Under the pieces are notes generated by a model that made no database searches, was not told the origin of the DNA, and worked only from the letters and a program-made list of their open reading frames with translations. A stretch of 64,000 nt of DNA from Caecitellus pseudoparvulus. Lineage: Eukaryota > Bigyra: Bicosoecida. Each line of letters starts with the position of its first letter. Within the stretch, counting starts at the first letter, position 1. The position numbers and the translations under genes were made by a program. Of the stretch, positions 47,620 through 58,832 are shown piece after piece. The stretch spans positions 1 to 64,000 of the forward strand of contig CBFFRQ010000043.1 of NCBI GenBank assembly GCA_965644315.1, given 5' to 3'.

Positions 47620-47740
47620 GCGCGCACGGGGCAAAACCCAACACACTGCGCGACCAATACACAGCCCTGTTTGCACGCCCACCCTGTGCTCCACCGTGAA
47701 CACAGCCCCGCCCGCTGCTACCACCCCGCGCACGGCCACG

Positions 47741-48862
47741 ATGGCCTCCACGCCAGCTGAGCCTGGCGCCAGCCAGACCACACAGCACGCCGTGAGCGGC
47801 GAGGAAAGCGCGGCAGCGCCGGCGCCTGCGCCCGCGGCCTCCACGGGCCTCGTGACCACTGCAACAGTGCCTGAGGGGGAGCATGCCCTGCAAACTCCCT
47901 GGACCTTCTGGTGCGTGCAGGGGCGGCTGCGGCAGCGGCGTGCCTGAGGCACTGCAGCACACGTCGCCTGCCAACGCTGAACACCACCCACGCCGCCACC
48001 GACACACGCGCACTCCCTGGCCTGTTTTGCAGGTATGATAAGAAGTTGAAAAAGGACGAGTATGCTGCCATTCGGGCGGAGAACCCCAGCTTGTGCGTGC
48101 TGACAGGGCCCTGCAGTCTGCCGCCACTGCTGTGCTGGCGCTGCTGCTGAGCACGCGGCGCCGCCCACCGCCATGCGCAGCAAGTGGAAGGACAACTTGA
48201 AGCAGCTGGGCACTTTCAACACTGTGGAGTCCTTCTGGAGGCACTACGTGCACCTCAAGCGCCCCTCTGCCCTGGGCAACGACATGAACCTGTACTGCTT
48301 CCGAGCGGGCGAGGCGCCCATGTGGGAGAAGTACCCCTCTGGCGGCGTGTGGATCCTGAAGCTCAAGAAGGGCGCGGGCGTCGCCTCCAAGCTGTGGCAG
48401 GACCTCCTGCTGGGCGCCGTGGGGGAGGCGTTCGCGGAGCCCACCGTGGTGGGCGTCACCCTCGCCCTGCGCATGAACGAGGACCTGCTTGGCGTGTGGA
48501 ACTCCGACAACACCAACCCTGCCGTGCGCTTCGCCATCGGCGAGAAGCTCAAGTCCATCCTCGCCCTGCCCTCTGAGCGCACCCTCATCGAGTACAAGTT
48601 CCACGCCATGAGCGTCGCTGACAAGTCTTCCTACGTCAACGCTGACGCGTTCGTGTTCACCACCGGCGGCAGCGGCCGCAGCACTGGCGGCCGGGGGCGC
48701 AACGGCGGCGGCCGCAGTGGCGGGGGGCGCTCTCGCCGCAGCGGTGGCGGCTCAGGCGGTGGCCGCAAGGGGGGGTCAGGCGGGCGCAAGGGGGGTCAGG
48801 GTGGCGGCCGCTCTGCCGGTGCTGGCGGCCGTCGCCCCGCACCTGCCTCAACGGCGCAGTAA
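47741..48862 (+). CDS. EIF4E: Translation initiation factor eIF4E with Gly/Arg-rich tail
   Basis: Exons 47741-47910, 48033-48092 and 48181-48862 (introns 122 and 88 bp, GTGCGT donors) give 303 residues. It binds the mRNA 5' cap and recruits eIF4G. Visible signatures are HALQTPWTFWYD, the splice-restored SFKWKDN (Trp79, cap-stacking position), FWRHYVHL, MWEKYPSGGVW (Trp125-Glu126, the second cap-stacking Trp and guanine-binding Glu), LWQDLLL and LLGVWNSDN. A low-complexity Ala/Pro N-terminus precedes the core. The last 80 or so residues are Gly/Arg/Ser repeats (GGRGRNGGGRSGG and similar), not usual for eIF4E, which ends soon after the core in most lineages. It starts only 121 bp after the F-box gene. 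Confidence 0.93.
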
Positions 48863-49192
48863 GCGCGCCCCCTCATGGGGTTCAATGCTGCTGCACTCCT
48901 GGTCAATGTGGGCTGCCGCGCCTGCTGGGTGCCTGGGTGGCACTGTAACGTTGCGGCGCTCCGAGCAAGCCACGCTGCGCCGCGCAGCATCCCTCCGCGC
49001 CGCCCAGCTGGACACCGCTCAGACGGTCCACGGCACAATGCAAACCCCAACGCCCAGTGGAAGCCCCTGGCCTGTGCACAGCACTCAGGGGGTGTCTGTG
49101 CAGCCAGCCGCGTCGCCCACACATGCCTGCATGCTGCTTCTTCCACTGCGGAATCTGCCAGCACAGCTGCATGACCAGCGGGTGATGCCAGC
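48863..49192. other. Intergenic, no gene seen
   Basis: It separates the eIF4E and sestrin genes, both on the plus strand. It holds the eIF4E 3' UTR and sestrin promoter. No feature was recognised. Confidence 0.5.
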
Positions 49193-51236
49193 ATGGCGCA
49201 CGCGAGCCCTGTCGCAGCACACGCGGCGAGCATGAAGCACTACCGCTTCTTCAATGGCGTGCAGGTTGCCGATGCTGCCCTGCGGGCTGCCGCCCTGGAG
49301 GCTGTGCTGGACCAGCTGGCTTCGCTGGAAGCAGCATCCCCGTCCCTGCGTGCCATGCAAGGCATGCACGAGGGAGACGTGGGTGCCACTGGAGAGGGTG
49401 GTGGCGAGCAGTCAGAGCCGACGTTGCTGGACCTGCTGCCCACCACTGTGCGGGTCATGGCGGAGTGGTGAGAGACGGCGTGCCGAGGAGTGCGGAAAAC
49501 GCCGAGATGCACACACCCACCACGCTGCTGCATGCCACCACAGCCCGTTCCCTGACGTCACCGCCTCGTTGCGAGCCTTCCTGGACCATGTCGAAGAAGA
49601 CCTGGGCATTCCCCTGCCGGCCATTCCCGCCCCCTCCGCCTTCGCGCCCCGCGCAGTGGTGCCACACCCGCACTCCAGCACCGGCGCAGTGGCGGAGCTG
49701 TTTGAGGCGTCCTTCGTGCGTTTCGGCCGCGTGTCCCACTTCATGCAGGTGCTGGGCATGCACCCGTCGTACCTGGAGCTCTTCTCCACCACCGTGCACC
49801 ACGTCATGTACGCGCCAGGCCCACTGCCTCGCACGTGGCGGGCGTACCTCGCAGCCATGGCTGGCGCCCAGGCCCGCTGCCCCTACATCGTGCGCAGGCA
49901 GCTGCAGGCGTTCGTGGCAGACGGCGGGGACAGTGCCTGGCTGGCTGGCCTGGCGTTCGTCCCCGCCAAACTCGCCAAGCTCGCCCGCCTGAACGCCCTG
50001 CTCATGCTGCGCCCGTGGGAGATCACTTCCACAGTGCTGGGGGAGCTGCTGCATGAGGGCTTCATGAGCGTGGGGGAGCTGGTGCACGCCATCGTCGTGC
50101 TGACGACGTACCACTCCATCGCCTCCCTCGTCTGGGGCATGGGCGTGCAGCCAGAGGTGGACTGGCACGTGCAGCAGAGCCTCGCGCCGCCCTCGGCGCC
50201 GCCCCCGCAGACCCCCACACCCCGCCCAGGCAAGCAGAGCAAGGCGCCCTCAGCTGACGTGGAGGCCAGCCCCCTGGACCCACCTGTGCAGTACCACACG
50301 CGCCTCATGGCCCTGCCAGGGTCCATTCTGGACGCCCAGGCGCACGGTGGAGCTGCGGAAGCGGGGCCCTCGGTGCCGGCGCCACAAAGCTCCCCGGCAG
50401 CGAAGTGCAGTGCCGAGGCAGTGCCTGGCACTCCCATGCCGGCCCTGGCCACTGGCCACGACGACTTGAAGGCGCGCCTGGTGTCTGCGGCGGAGGGGGG
50501 GGGCGCCGGCGAGGAGGAGGAGGAGGCGGCCGCCGCAGCCACCCCCACGACACCCCAGCGAGAGGGGGAGGGCAGCGGGTACACCTCCTTCGCCGCGCGT
50601 GCTGCCATGCGCAAGGCCACTGGTGCTGCAGATGCAGCGCAGACCGGCAGCGAGCCAGCACCGGCGCCAGAAGCCGCCCCTGCTCACCAGCCAGGCGGCG
50701 CCGGCACCCACGCCGCCATGCCCGCCGATGACGGCAGCTGGCGCAAGCGGCTGACGGAGGCCAAGGTCGCATACCGCGACTTCCACATTCGGGAGGGCGT
50801 GGCCCGCCTGCGGGACTTTTCCTGGCAGGAACACGGCTTCCCCATGCTCAGTCGGTTTTACCCCTCCGTCACGCCACTGCTGGACTCCCTCGCCCTGCAC
50901 ACCTTCACCCTCACATACAACACCCTGGGCCTGGACGAAGGCCTGGACACCACGCCCTACCGCACTGCCGTGTGGTACATGGTGCAGCGCCTTTTCGGCA
51001 TGACGAACGACGACTACAGCTACGCCAACGTGAACAAGTTCCTGGAAGTGCCCACGAAACGCTACATCAAGCGCGCCGTGACGCAGCCGTGGCTGCTGGA
51101 GCCCATGGATTTCCTGTCCATTGTGGGGGGCATGACGTACGCTGAGCGGTGCCACGTGGACCTGCTGGCGGTGGAGGCCAAAAAGCAGTGCGTCATGCTG
51201 TACGTGCTGCGTGCGCTGGGGGCGCACTTCACCTGA
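49193..51236 (+). CDS. SESN: Sestrin
   Basis: Exons 49193-49467 and 49544-51236 (intron 76 bp, GTGAGA donor) give 655 residues. Sestrins are stress-inducible regulators that inhibit TORC1 through GATOR2 and have an AhpD-like redox fold. The N-terminal domain shows MHPSYLELFSTTVHH, GPLPRTWRAYLA, ARCPYIV (Cys204 at the position of the redox cysteine), GGDSAWLAGL, LNALLMLRPWEIT and ELVHAIVVLTTYHSIASLVWG. The C-terminal domain (from about residue 495) has FSWQEHGFPMLSRFYP, FTLTYNTLG, VWYMVQRLFG, DDYSYANVN and the closing HVDLLAVEAKKQCVMLYVLRAL. Between them is a 190-residue Ala/Pro/Glu-rich linker, longer than in animal sestrins. Confidence 0.93.
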
Positions 51237-51359
51237 CCCACCACTACGCACACGAACCCACACCCCTGCATGTTGTTGCCCCTGCAATGCACTCTTTGTC
51301 TGCGTGTGTGTGCGAGCAGGAGAACCTGCGTGCAGGCCCCCGCCGTCGATTGTGCGGTG

Positions 51360-52527
51360 ATGGGCACGGCGCAGTCGGGCCCGGCGCACGCCGGCCAGCG
51401 CACAACGACAGCCCTCGTCGCGACTGCGGCAGTGACTGGGGCAGCAGCAGGTGCAGCCTTGGGGGCTGCCCTCATGGCCCACTGGCTGAAAGTCGGCGAG
51501 CGGCACCCACCCCTGCACTGCCCTGCTGCCAGCGCGAAGCGCATCATTCTCGTCAGGTGCGTGCGGCGTTGACGGGGCGCCGGCCCGCCAGCTCTGGACG
51601 AGCTGCCCTGCACCTGCCCAACAGGCACGGAGAGTCGGAGGGAAACGTGGACACCGCAGTGTACCAGAGCATCCCGGACTGGAAGGTGAGGCTGAAGGGC
51701 GTGTTGGTGCAGTGCGGAAACTGGTTCACCCCTCCCTCGTCTCTGCGCAGGTCCCCCTCACCACCCAGGGGCACCAGCAGGCGTGGGAAGCAGGGGTGAA
51801 GTTAAAGTCCATCATCGGGGACGACCCAGTCATTGCATTCGTGTCCCCCTACCGGCGCACACGGCAGACACTCCTGGGCATCATTGCCGGCATGGAGGGC
51901 GCTGAGGCTGGCTCAGACGTGCAGAACGCCGAGACGTACGACCCCTGTGCCACCCACCACGCGCCCGGGACTGACGGCCCGACAGCCTCTGAGCGGGCCA
52001 TGATGCCGCTGCCCCGCCCCGGCAGCACCAAGGGCTGCAACCTCGTCATGGTGCGGGAGGAGCCCCGCCTGCGCGAGCAGGACTTCGGCAACTTCCAGCG
52101 CTCCCGCCGGCACAGCACAGCGTCGGCTGAGCGGCGCGAGTACGGGAAGTTCTTCTTTCGCCTGCCCGAGGGCGAGTCAGGTGCAGACGTGTACGACCGC
52201 GTGACGTCCTTCTTCGACTCCCTGCACCGAGTGTTCCGGTACACTGACTTCCACCCCGACACCTCTGTCATCATCGTCACCCACGGCGTAACCTTGCGTT
52301 GTTTCCTCATGCGCTGGTTCCGCTGGAGCGTGCACACCTTTGAGAGCAGCGCCAACCCCGGCAACGCAGCCTTTGTGCAGATGAAACGCGTCGGCGAAAC
52401 GTACCGCCTCACGCACGCCAGCGCAGACATCATTGGGCTGACGGGAGATACAGCCGTGCAGCGCCGCATGTTGCCGGCCGAGACGCCCCTCGCCACCCCC
52501 GCTCTGTGCCTTGCAGAAGGCTCATGA
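51360..52527 (+). CDS. Membrane-anchored histidine phosphatase (phosphoglycerate mutase-like)
   Basis: Exons 51360-51556, 51625-51685 and 51751-52527 (introns 68 and 65 bp) give 344 residues. Splicing completes the catalytic RHGE motif (Arg66-His67-Gly68-Glu69) inside IILVRHGESEGN. The second catalytic His is in IIVTHGVTLRCFL (about residue 264), and SPYRRTRQT supplies the usual phosphate-binding Arg. An Ala/Gly-rich hydrophobic segment at residues about 17-40 suggests an N-terminal membrane anchor. The substrate is not predictable. The stop codon overlaps that of the convergent gene in TCATGA. Confidence 0.9.
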
Positions 52528-53169
52528 CCTGCCCTCGTCACCCGTGTCGGGGTCAGCTGACCCCTGCCTGGAACCCGCCACGGACCACACGCCTGCCGCC
52601 ACCAGCGCCGCGCCAACTGCAACGTAGGCGTAGGACAGCCCCAGCGTGCCTGCAGCGCTGCGCCCCTCGGAGCGCAGGGGCTGCCCGCCGTTCACTGCGA
52701 CAGCCTGATCGCCCACCAGCAGAGCGACGCGGCAGCCCACAGCGTGCGCCAGGGACAACGCCTCGCCTCGCCACTCTGCAGCCTCGACGCCAGGCGACGC
52801 GCCGGGCAGTAGTGAGGTGGCGTCCAGTGCTGGGAATGCACGCTTGGCCAGCGCCGGTGTCGGCGGCACGTCGCCTTGCGCCCCCACCACCCGCATGCCG
52901 TGCTGAGGGTGCGCTACAGCGACGAGCGCGGAGCCTTCTGTCCCTGCTGCTTGCTGCAGGAAGGCAGCCACCTCAGGCAGCGGGCACCGCCCAAAGAAAT
53001 CATCTTGCAACGTCACTCCGTTCACCGTCACATGCAGGTTGTACTTGTCGGGCGCAGACAACCATGGCAGAGCTGCAGCAGCTGGGTGATGCCCACGCGA
53101 AATGCGCAGCGTGGACACGCCAACTTGCGTGCACAGCGCACGCCGAGAAAGGCCGCGCACGGCCTGCAT
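52522..53169 (-). CDS. Small protein of unknown function, possible mitochondrial membrane protein
   Basis: 215 residues in one exon, ATG at 53169. The N-terminus (MQAVRGLSRRALCTQVG) is Arg-rich with no acidic residues, like a mitochondrial presequence. A single hydrophobic helix lies near the C-terminus (YAYVAVGAALVAAGVW), giving a tail-anchored topology. The middle (LHVTVNGVTLQDDFF) matches no family I recognise. It is convergent with the histidine phosphatase and shares TCATGA with it. The opposite strand also has an open frame here, so expression evidence matters. Confidence 0.6.
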   Translation of the reverse strand: MQAVRGLSRRALCTQVGVSTLRISRGHHPAAAALPWLSAPDKYNLHVTVNGVTLQDDFFGRCPLPEVAAFLQQAAGTEGSALVAVAHPQHGMRVVGAQGDVPPTPALAKRAFPALDATSLLPGASPGVEAAEWRGEALSLAHAVGCRVALLVGDQAVAVNGGQPLRSEGRSAAGTLGLSYAYVAVGAALVAAGVWSVAGSRQGSADPDTGDEGRS

Positions 53170-53369
53170 ACTTGCCTACGGTGAGCATACATGTCATGGT
53201 CAGTAGGGCACAGCGTGGAGGGGGGGGTGTGCGTAAATTGTAGGAGTGGCAGTATTGGAGCGCCGAGACCTGCTGCGGGTGGGGGCGATTTCCGCAGGTC
53301 CAATACACTGCCATAGCCACAAGTGCTTCCGAACGATGCATTTGGGACCGAGGCACGACATGCACCACT

Positions 53370-56300
53370 CTACACCAGTGCGTGCATGCTGTACAGCACC
53401 TTCTGCACGGCAGTGTACTCTCGGCCGGCTGGGCCTTCCAGTACGACGCCGCCAACGCCTGCACCCTTGCCGCGCAGCAGCCGGCGCAACTGCACGCCGC
53501 CCTCCGTAATGAGGGCGCCCGCTCGGAACGAGGACGGCACGCCGGCCTCCTTCAGGCGCTTGCGCACTTCTGCCAGGCGCAGAGGCTCCCGGCGCAGCAG
53601 CAGGGCGTCGTCTCGCGCCACAGCACTGCTGGCGCCAGCGACGCCCTCCTTCAGCAGCAGCGTGCTGCCCGGGTCACCGGCACCTGCAGGGGGCGCCTCC
53701 ACCTCCCCTGAGAAACGCAGGAGGGTGTAGGGGCCCACCCTGGCGCGCCCTGCCACAGGCAGCGCATCCTTCATCATCAGCAGCGCCCACGCCGTGCCGT
53801 CCAGCGACACGGCCTGGCCAGCGGACGGCACCACGACACGCTCGCAGCCAGGCAGACCTGTGCAGGCCTCTTGCAGCCAGGCACACGACTCGGGCGTGCC
53901 GCCCACCAGCACCAGCTGCCGGGGGCTGCACTCTTCCAGGAGGAACCGCGTGCTGACACCGTCTGGCCGCCCGTCCAGCGGGATGCACAGCACGGACGCG
54001 GCCAGGGGCACAGACAGCTCCTGCGTGACTGTCTTCATGCGCCCTGCGCCGTCCGCGGACAGCATAGCCAGGTCGGCACTGCCGCCTTCACGGGTGCCGG
54101 CCGCCGCAGCCCGCGCCAGCTCCGCCAGGTGCCGCTTGAGGGCCCCCATGACACCCTCCTCCGTGACTGGCCCAGAGGCCGGATGGGGCGCGCCGCCGGG
54201 CACGGGGGGGCCAGAAGCCCCGCCTCCCCCCTGCGCCTTGGCGGCCTTGCTGGCTGCCTCCAGGAACACCGTGTCTGGCAGGACCAGCCCGTAGTCGCTG
54301 ACGGCCAGGGCTGGCTGGTCAGGCAGGCCAAACACGCCCCACTGGGCTTTGGCGCGGGGCGTGACCACTGCGGCCCGCTGGGCAGTGCGCACAGAAGGCA
54401 GCACGGTGGAGGCCAGGGTCCCTGTCGTGGCGCTGGACAGGACAGACGCTGCGCTGCCAATAGGGCCTGAGGCTGCGGCACCGCCTAGAGGGGGGGGCGC
54501 CTTGCCCTCCTCCACCCCCCCCACCTCCGGTCCACTGGCAAACCATCCCGCGATGGGGGACGCCCGCTCCGGCGCAGAGGGCGAGGCGGGGCTGCTGCGT
54601 GAGCCAAACACCGCGCCCGGGGAGGAACGAGAACGCAGCGGCTGGGGGATGCCCACTGCCGACGTGTCCAGCTCCCCGCCCATGCCCACCATGGGCAGCT
54701 CAGTCAGGTCGTCGTCGTCCACCCAGGCAAAGGTGGGCCGGGGCAGGTCCACCTCCGCCTGGCGCAAGGCACCCAGGCCGCCAGCTGAGGGGGGCGACCC
54801 CTCCCCACCCTCGTCGCCGCCGCCCTCGGCAGTGGTCGCACGAGGCGACGTGGGTCCACCCTGCTCCCCCTGCGGCACCCGCGACTGCGCGCCGCCGCCC
54901 TCCAGATTCACGTCCCCCTCCACGTCCACCTCCTGCACGCCCTCCGCCTCGTCCTGGTCACCCTCCCCCGCCTCCTGGCGAGCCTGCCGCCCCTCCTGCC
55001 GCCGGTGCAGTGCCTCTTGCCGCTCGGCCGCCGCCACCTCCTCCTCCGTCATGGGCTGCCGCGCCGTCAGCTGCACGGAGATGGTGGCAGGCGTGGGCTG
55101 TGCCTGCAGGGTGGAGCCCAGGGTGCCAGCCGGCGCGCGCTGGGAGAAGATGATGCGGTTGGCCGGCGCAGCACACCACTCCAGCAGCAGCTGCTTGGCG
55201 AAGCCGGTGGTGAGGCTGGGGAAGGATGTCACCACTGCCATCGGGCGGGGCAGTGCTGACAGCTCTGCCCGGCTGTGCACGGTGCGCACGTGGGTGAAGG
55301 TGAAGGGCGTGGACCGTGTCGCGGCGAAGCGAGCGGAGATGTCCCCCCGCATCCACTCCAGCTGGTTCCGCGTGTGCCGCAGCGTCTCATCCCCCACCCG
55401 GCTGAGGAAGACGAGGGGGAAACGCCCCGTCCACTCCGTGTCCAGGCGCAGCAGCAGCTCCAGCACCCGGGACGACGAGTCGGCAGGCAGCAGCACGTTG
55501 CCCCCCGCCGCCAGCGTGTTGAATGCCGCCTCCTTGATCAGGCGCAGCGCGACGTCCGCCTCCACAGCCCGGCGCGTGGGCAGAGCCAGGGCTGAGGCAA
55601 CGGCCGTCTCGCCCAGACCAGCCGCCTCTGCCACCGCAGGGCTGGCCCAGTCCGCCGCTGACAGCACGTGCAGGGTGTCTGTGATGAGGGCAGTGGGCTG
55701 GCGCAGGAGGGGGGCCTGGCTGCCACGGGCGGCACCAGCCAAGTGCATCTCCTCCCGGTGGTTCAGCCCCACCGCGTACAGGACACGGTCTTCACCCCGC
55801 TTGATGAGCCATTGGGCCCCACCCAGAGTGCGCCCGGCAGGCGCAGCAACGAACTCCACAGGTGCTGACTGGGACACCTTGGCCAACTGCCAGAACCGCA
55901 GTTGGATGGTGGGGCCACCTGGGGAGGGGGGGCGAAAGTGGGGTGTGGTGTTGGGCCGGGCTGACGTGCAGTGTGCCCGCTGCACGCACCCTGCTCCACG
56001 AGGCGGAAGGCGGCGTCCACATCGGCCAGGGAGAAGGAAGTGAAGTGCGACGCGTCGTGCATGCTCATGAAGGCGTCGTACAGCGCCATGAGGCCCAGCT
56101 TGTGGGAGGGGGTCGTCAAGAGCAGCTTGGCGGGGCACTCCCACTGCGAGGGTGCGTTGTGCGTGCGAAATGCACCACCGAGCTCGCGCAGCGGCCAGGC
56201 AGGTTTGCGGACCAGCCAGGGCGAGGCGCGGCCGCACACGCACCTGCCCAAAGAGCACAGGCAGGGCGCCACAGTGGTCCAAGTCGGGGTGCGAAATGAG

Positions 56301-56578
56301 CACGACGTCGATCTTCTTGGCCCACCTGCGAGCAGTCAGAGGGGGGGGGCAGCGTGCCGCCTGAGCAGGCAGCGGAAATCGACTTCCCACACGCACGCTT
56401 TCAACGGCGCGATGAGCTGCATGTCGAAGGGCTCCCTCCACCCGCAGTCTAGCAGAATCGTCATGTTCTCCACCTCCAACACATAGCAGCAGGGGTCTTC
56501 CGACAGCACGCCGTACACAGGCGTGAGCTGCACGCTCTCGGGGCTGGCCTGGCCCAGCCCGAGCTGCTGCCCGGCCAT
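53370..56578 (-). CDS. CPSF2: Cleavage and polyadenylation specificity factor subunit 2 (CPSF100)
   Basis: Exons on the minus strand: 56578-56397, 56325-56244, 56143-55990 and 55918-53370, giving 988 residues; all three donors are GTGCGT. CPSF2 is the inactive metallo-beta-lactamase/beta-CASP partner of CPSF73 in pre-mRNA 3' end processing. Signatures are LDCGW, ISHPDLDHCGALP (residues 71-83), FTSFSLADVDAAF, LGGAQWLIKRGEDRVLYAVGLNHREEMHL, the LITDTLH region, the ADSSSRVLELLLRLD beta-CASP segment, NQLEWM and GFAKQLLLEWC. A long low-complexity acidic/Pro insert (about 55.0-54.4 kb) precedes the conserved C-terminus, which ends EYTAVQKVLYSMHALV. The metal motif reads H-P-D-L-D-H: one metal-binding His is replaced by Asp. 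Confidence 0.93.
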
Positions 56579-56971
56579 GCTGGAGTCGCTTGCAGCCAGG
56601 GCGGCGCAGCGACAACGCAGGCAGGGTGCGCTGTAGGGGTGGCGCAGTGAATTGGGCTGGCTTTGTGTGATTTGCCTGGCGCGCCCAGTATGCAATGACG
56701 CACGTGCACAAGAATTGCACATGAAGATACTGACGGCAGTACAACGGCACGGCATAGGCTCTCCTGTAGGCTGACCGTACGACGCTCGCTATCTGGCTGG
56801 CAGTCAAGCTCAAACGGGCAAATCCCATGCACCACATCCACATGAGGCAACGGAGACCGACAGCATCAGCTCCATCGGGGGGAGTGCCTTCATTCATTCC
56901 TGACCGAGCAGCTTCGGCCGAGCCGAGCGCGCCCAAGCGCAACCTCCGCACCAGCGGCAGAGCCACTCACC
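56579..56971. other. Divergent intergenic region between CPSF2 and MICU1-like genes
   Basis: This is 393 bp between two divergent start codons and should contain both promoters. Neither flank shows a recognisable TATA box. No other feature is seen. Confidence 0.5.
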
Positions 56972-58641
56972 ATGGCTGCCCGGGCAGTGTTTTCCCGCCT
57001 GTACAGGGCCCTGCCTGCTGTGCCCTGCCTCCTGGCCATGGGGCACTGTAGCCTGGCGTGCCATGTCTCCGCGGAGGGTGGCGCAGAGGTGGGTTGCGGT
57101 GCGCCCGACCTTCGTGCACTGCACCTGCGCACCACCACGCCGGCCGCCACACTGCGCAGGACAGCAGCACGTCGTGGAAGGACACGGTGACGGGCGGGTA
57201 TGAGAACCGCCTGCGGCGGCACGCAGCCCCGGAGAAGCTGTTCGAGTACTTCTCCACCGTGCACGACGGCGAGACGGGAGACAGCTTCATGACACCCGAT
57301 GACCTGCTCCGGGCGCTGTCGCCGTACAACCCAGCCCTGCCCTCTGCCGCGCAGCAGCTGGGCACGAACAACCCCATGCTGGATGGCAAGGCCCTGGCCG
57401 AGGGCGCCTCTGCCGCGGATCTCGCGGAGTACACGGGGCTGCTGCGCAAGGTGTTGGAGGGCGGCGCTGACGCGAAAGCAGCCGCCACTGCCGCCCTGGC
57501 TCTGCGCACAGACGGCAGGGTGTCCCCGTCAGACCACGTTACTACGTTGAGTCGGGAGGGCCTGTCTGCCGCAGAGGTGCAGGCAGCAGGCGCCAAGGTG
57601 TTGCCCGGCGTGAACTGGGTCTCGGGCAAGCAGGCGCCGGCACCCGGCTCGGCGGCCGCCACCTTCGCTGCCTTGGTGGACGAGGACGGCGACGGGCTCA
57701 TCTCCTTCGGGCAGTACATGCTGTTCATCACCGTGCTGTCCCTGCCCCGCAGCCACCTGGACCTGGCCTTCCGGCTCTTCGACAGCGACGACAGCGGCTC
57801 CCTGGACCAGGCCGAGTACACCAGCATGATGGGCGTGGTGCAGGGGCGCACGCCAGCGGGGCAGCAGGTACGGGACAAGGACCTCCTGGGGCGCAACTTG
57901 GGCCGCCTGAGCTCCGTCGGCCTGCCGCCACAGGCCAGTGGCGCGGGCACGCTGTCGGACCCGAAGCAGCTCAGCCTGGGCCAGTTCCGGGAGTTCGTGC
58001 AGGGCGTGCACCAGGCCCTGCACAAGGTGGAGTTCGAGCGGTACGGCGGCATGGACGGCGGCCTCACCCCTCGTGACTTCGCCCTGCTGGTCATTGGCAA
58101 CGCGCCGCCTGCCCTGCAGCGCACGCTGCGGGATCGCCTGGCCGCTGCCTCGGCCAGTCTGTCTCGGGATGAAACCATCTCCTTCGCGGAGCTGGAACGG
58201 TACTACATGCTGCTGGATGAGCTGCCTGCCTTGCAGGTGGCCATGTCCCTGTCCGGGCCGCTGGCTGCCGCGCGCGCCAGCACGAAGGAGGGCTTGGCTG
58301 CCTCCCCTGGCACGGCTGGGGACCGGGGCCTGACGCGGGATCAGTTCCGCCTCGTCACTGGCGTCGTGCTGAGTGAAGAGTCAGCTGAGCGTGAGGGCAG
58401 GGTGCCGGCGCCTGGCTCTGCCGCCCAGCATGCCCTGGGCAAGGGCGCCACGGAGGTGCTGTATGCGCTGTTTGACGCGGACGGCGACGGCTTGCTGAGC
58501 ATTGCGGAAGTCACCGAGGCCATGCACCAGCACCGCAGCAGGGGCCTGCAGTCAGACCGCTCAGGCCAGGCACTGCAAACTGGCATCGCGGGCTTCGTGC
58601 AGTGTGTCAAGGAGGCGTTCTCTGGGCGCGAGGAGCGGTGA
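56972..58641 (+). CDS. MICU1: MICU1-like mitochondrial calcium uptake regulator
   Basis: Exons 56972-57088 and 57160-58641 (intron 71 bp, GTGGGT donor) give 532 residues. MICU proteins gate the mitochondrial calcium uniporter from the intermembrane space. The N-terminus is an Arg-containing presequence with a hydrophobic stretch. The family signature YENRLRRHAAPEKLFEYFST follows directly after the splice, then FMTPDDLLRALSPY, KVEFERYGGMDGGLTPRDF and the C-terminal EF-hand. EF-hand loops are DEDGDGLISF (about residue 213, usually degenerate in MICU1), DSDDSGSLDQAE (about 247) and DADGDGLLSIAE (about 478). A low-complexity Ala-rich insert lies between the first conserved block and the EF-hands. 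Confidence 0.9.
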
Positions 58642-58832
58642 GCGGGCCAGGCTTTGCTCGTCCCAGCGTCAATCGTGGCTCCCGTTTGGGGGAGGGGTGG
58701 GCTCGAGCCAGGGCAGTGCGGGACGCACACCCACCCAGCAACACAATACAAACTCGCACACTTCCCCCACTCCACCTTATTGCAGCTGTGCCTGCTGAGC
58801 AGGCTTGCTGGCTGGACCTGCGAGCGCCCGGC

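Noticed and set aside
52506-53243. 245-codon plus-strand Arg/Pro-rich frame
   Set aside because: It overlaps the minus-strand gene, which has a presequence-like N-terminus and a membrane helix; the plus frame is typical GC-rich shadow composition.
54349-56043. 564-codon plus-strand frame
   Set aside because: It is antisense to the conserved CPSF2 beta-CASP region and rich in Ser/Arg/Pro as expected for a GC-rich shadow.
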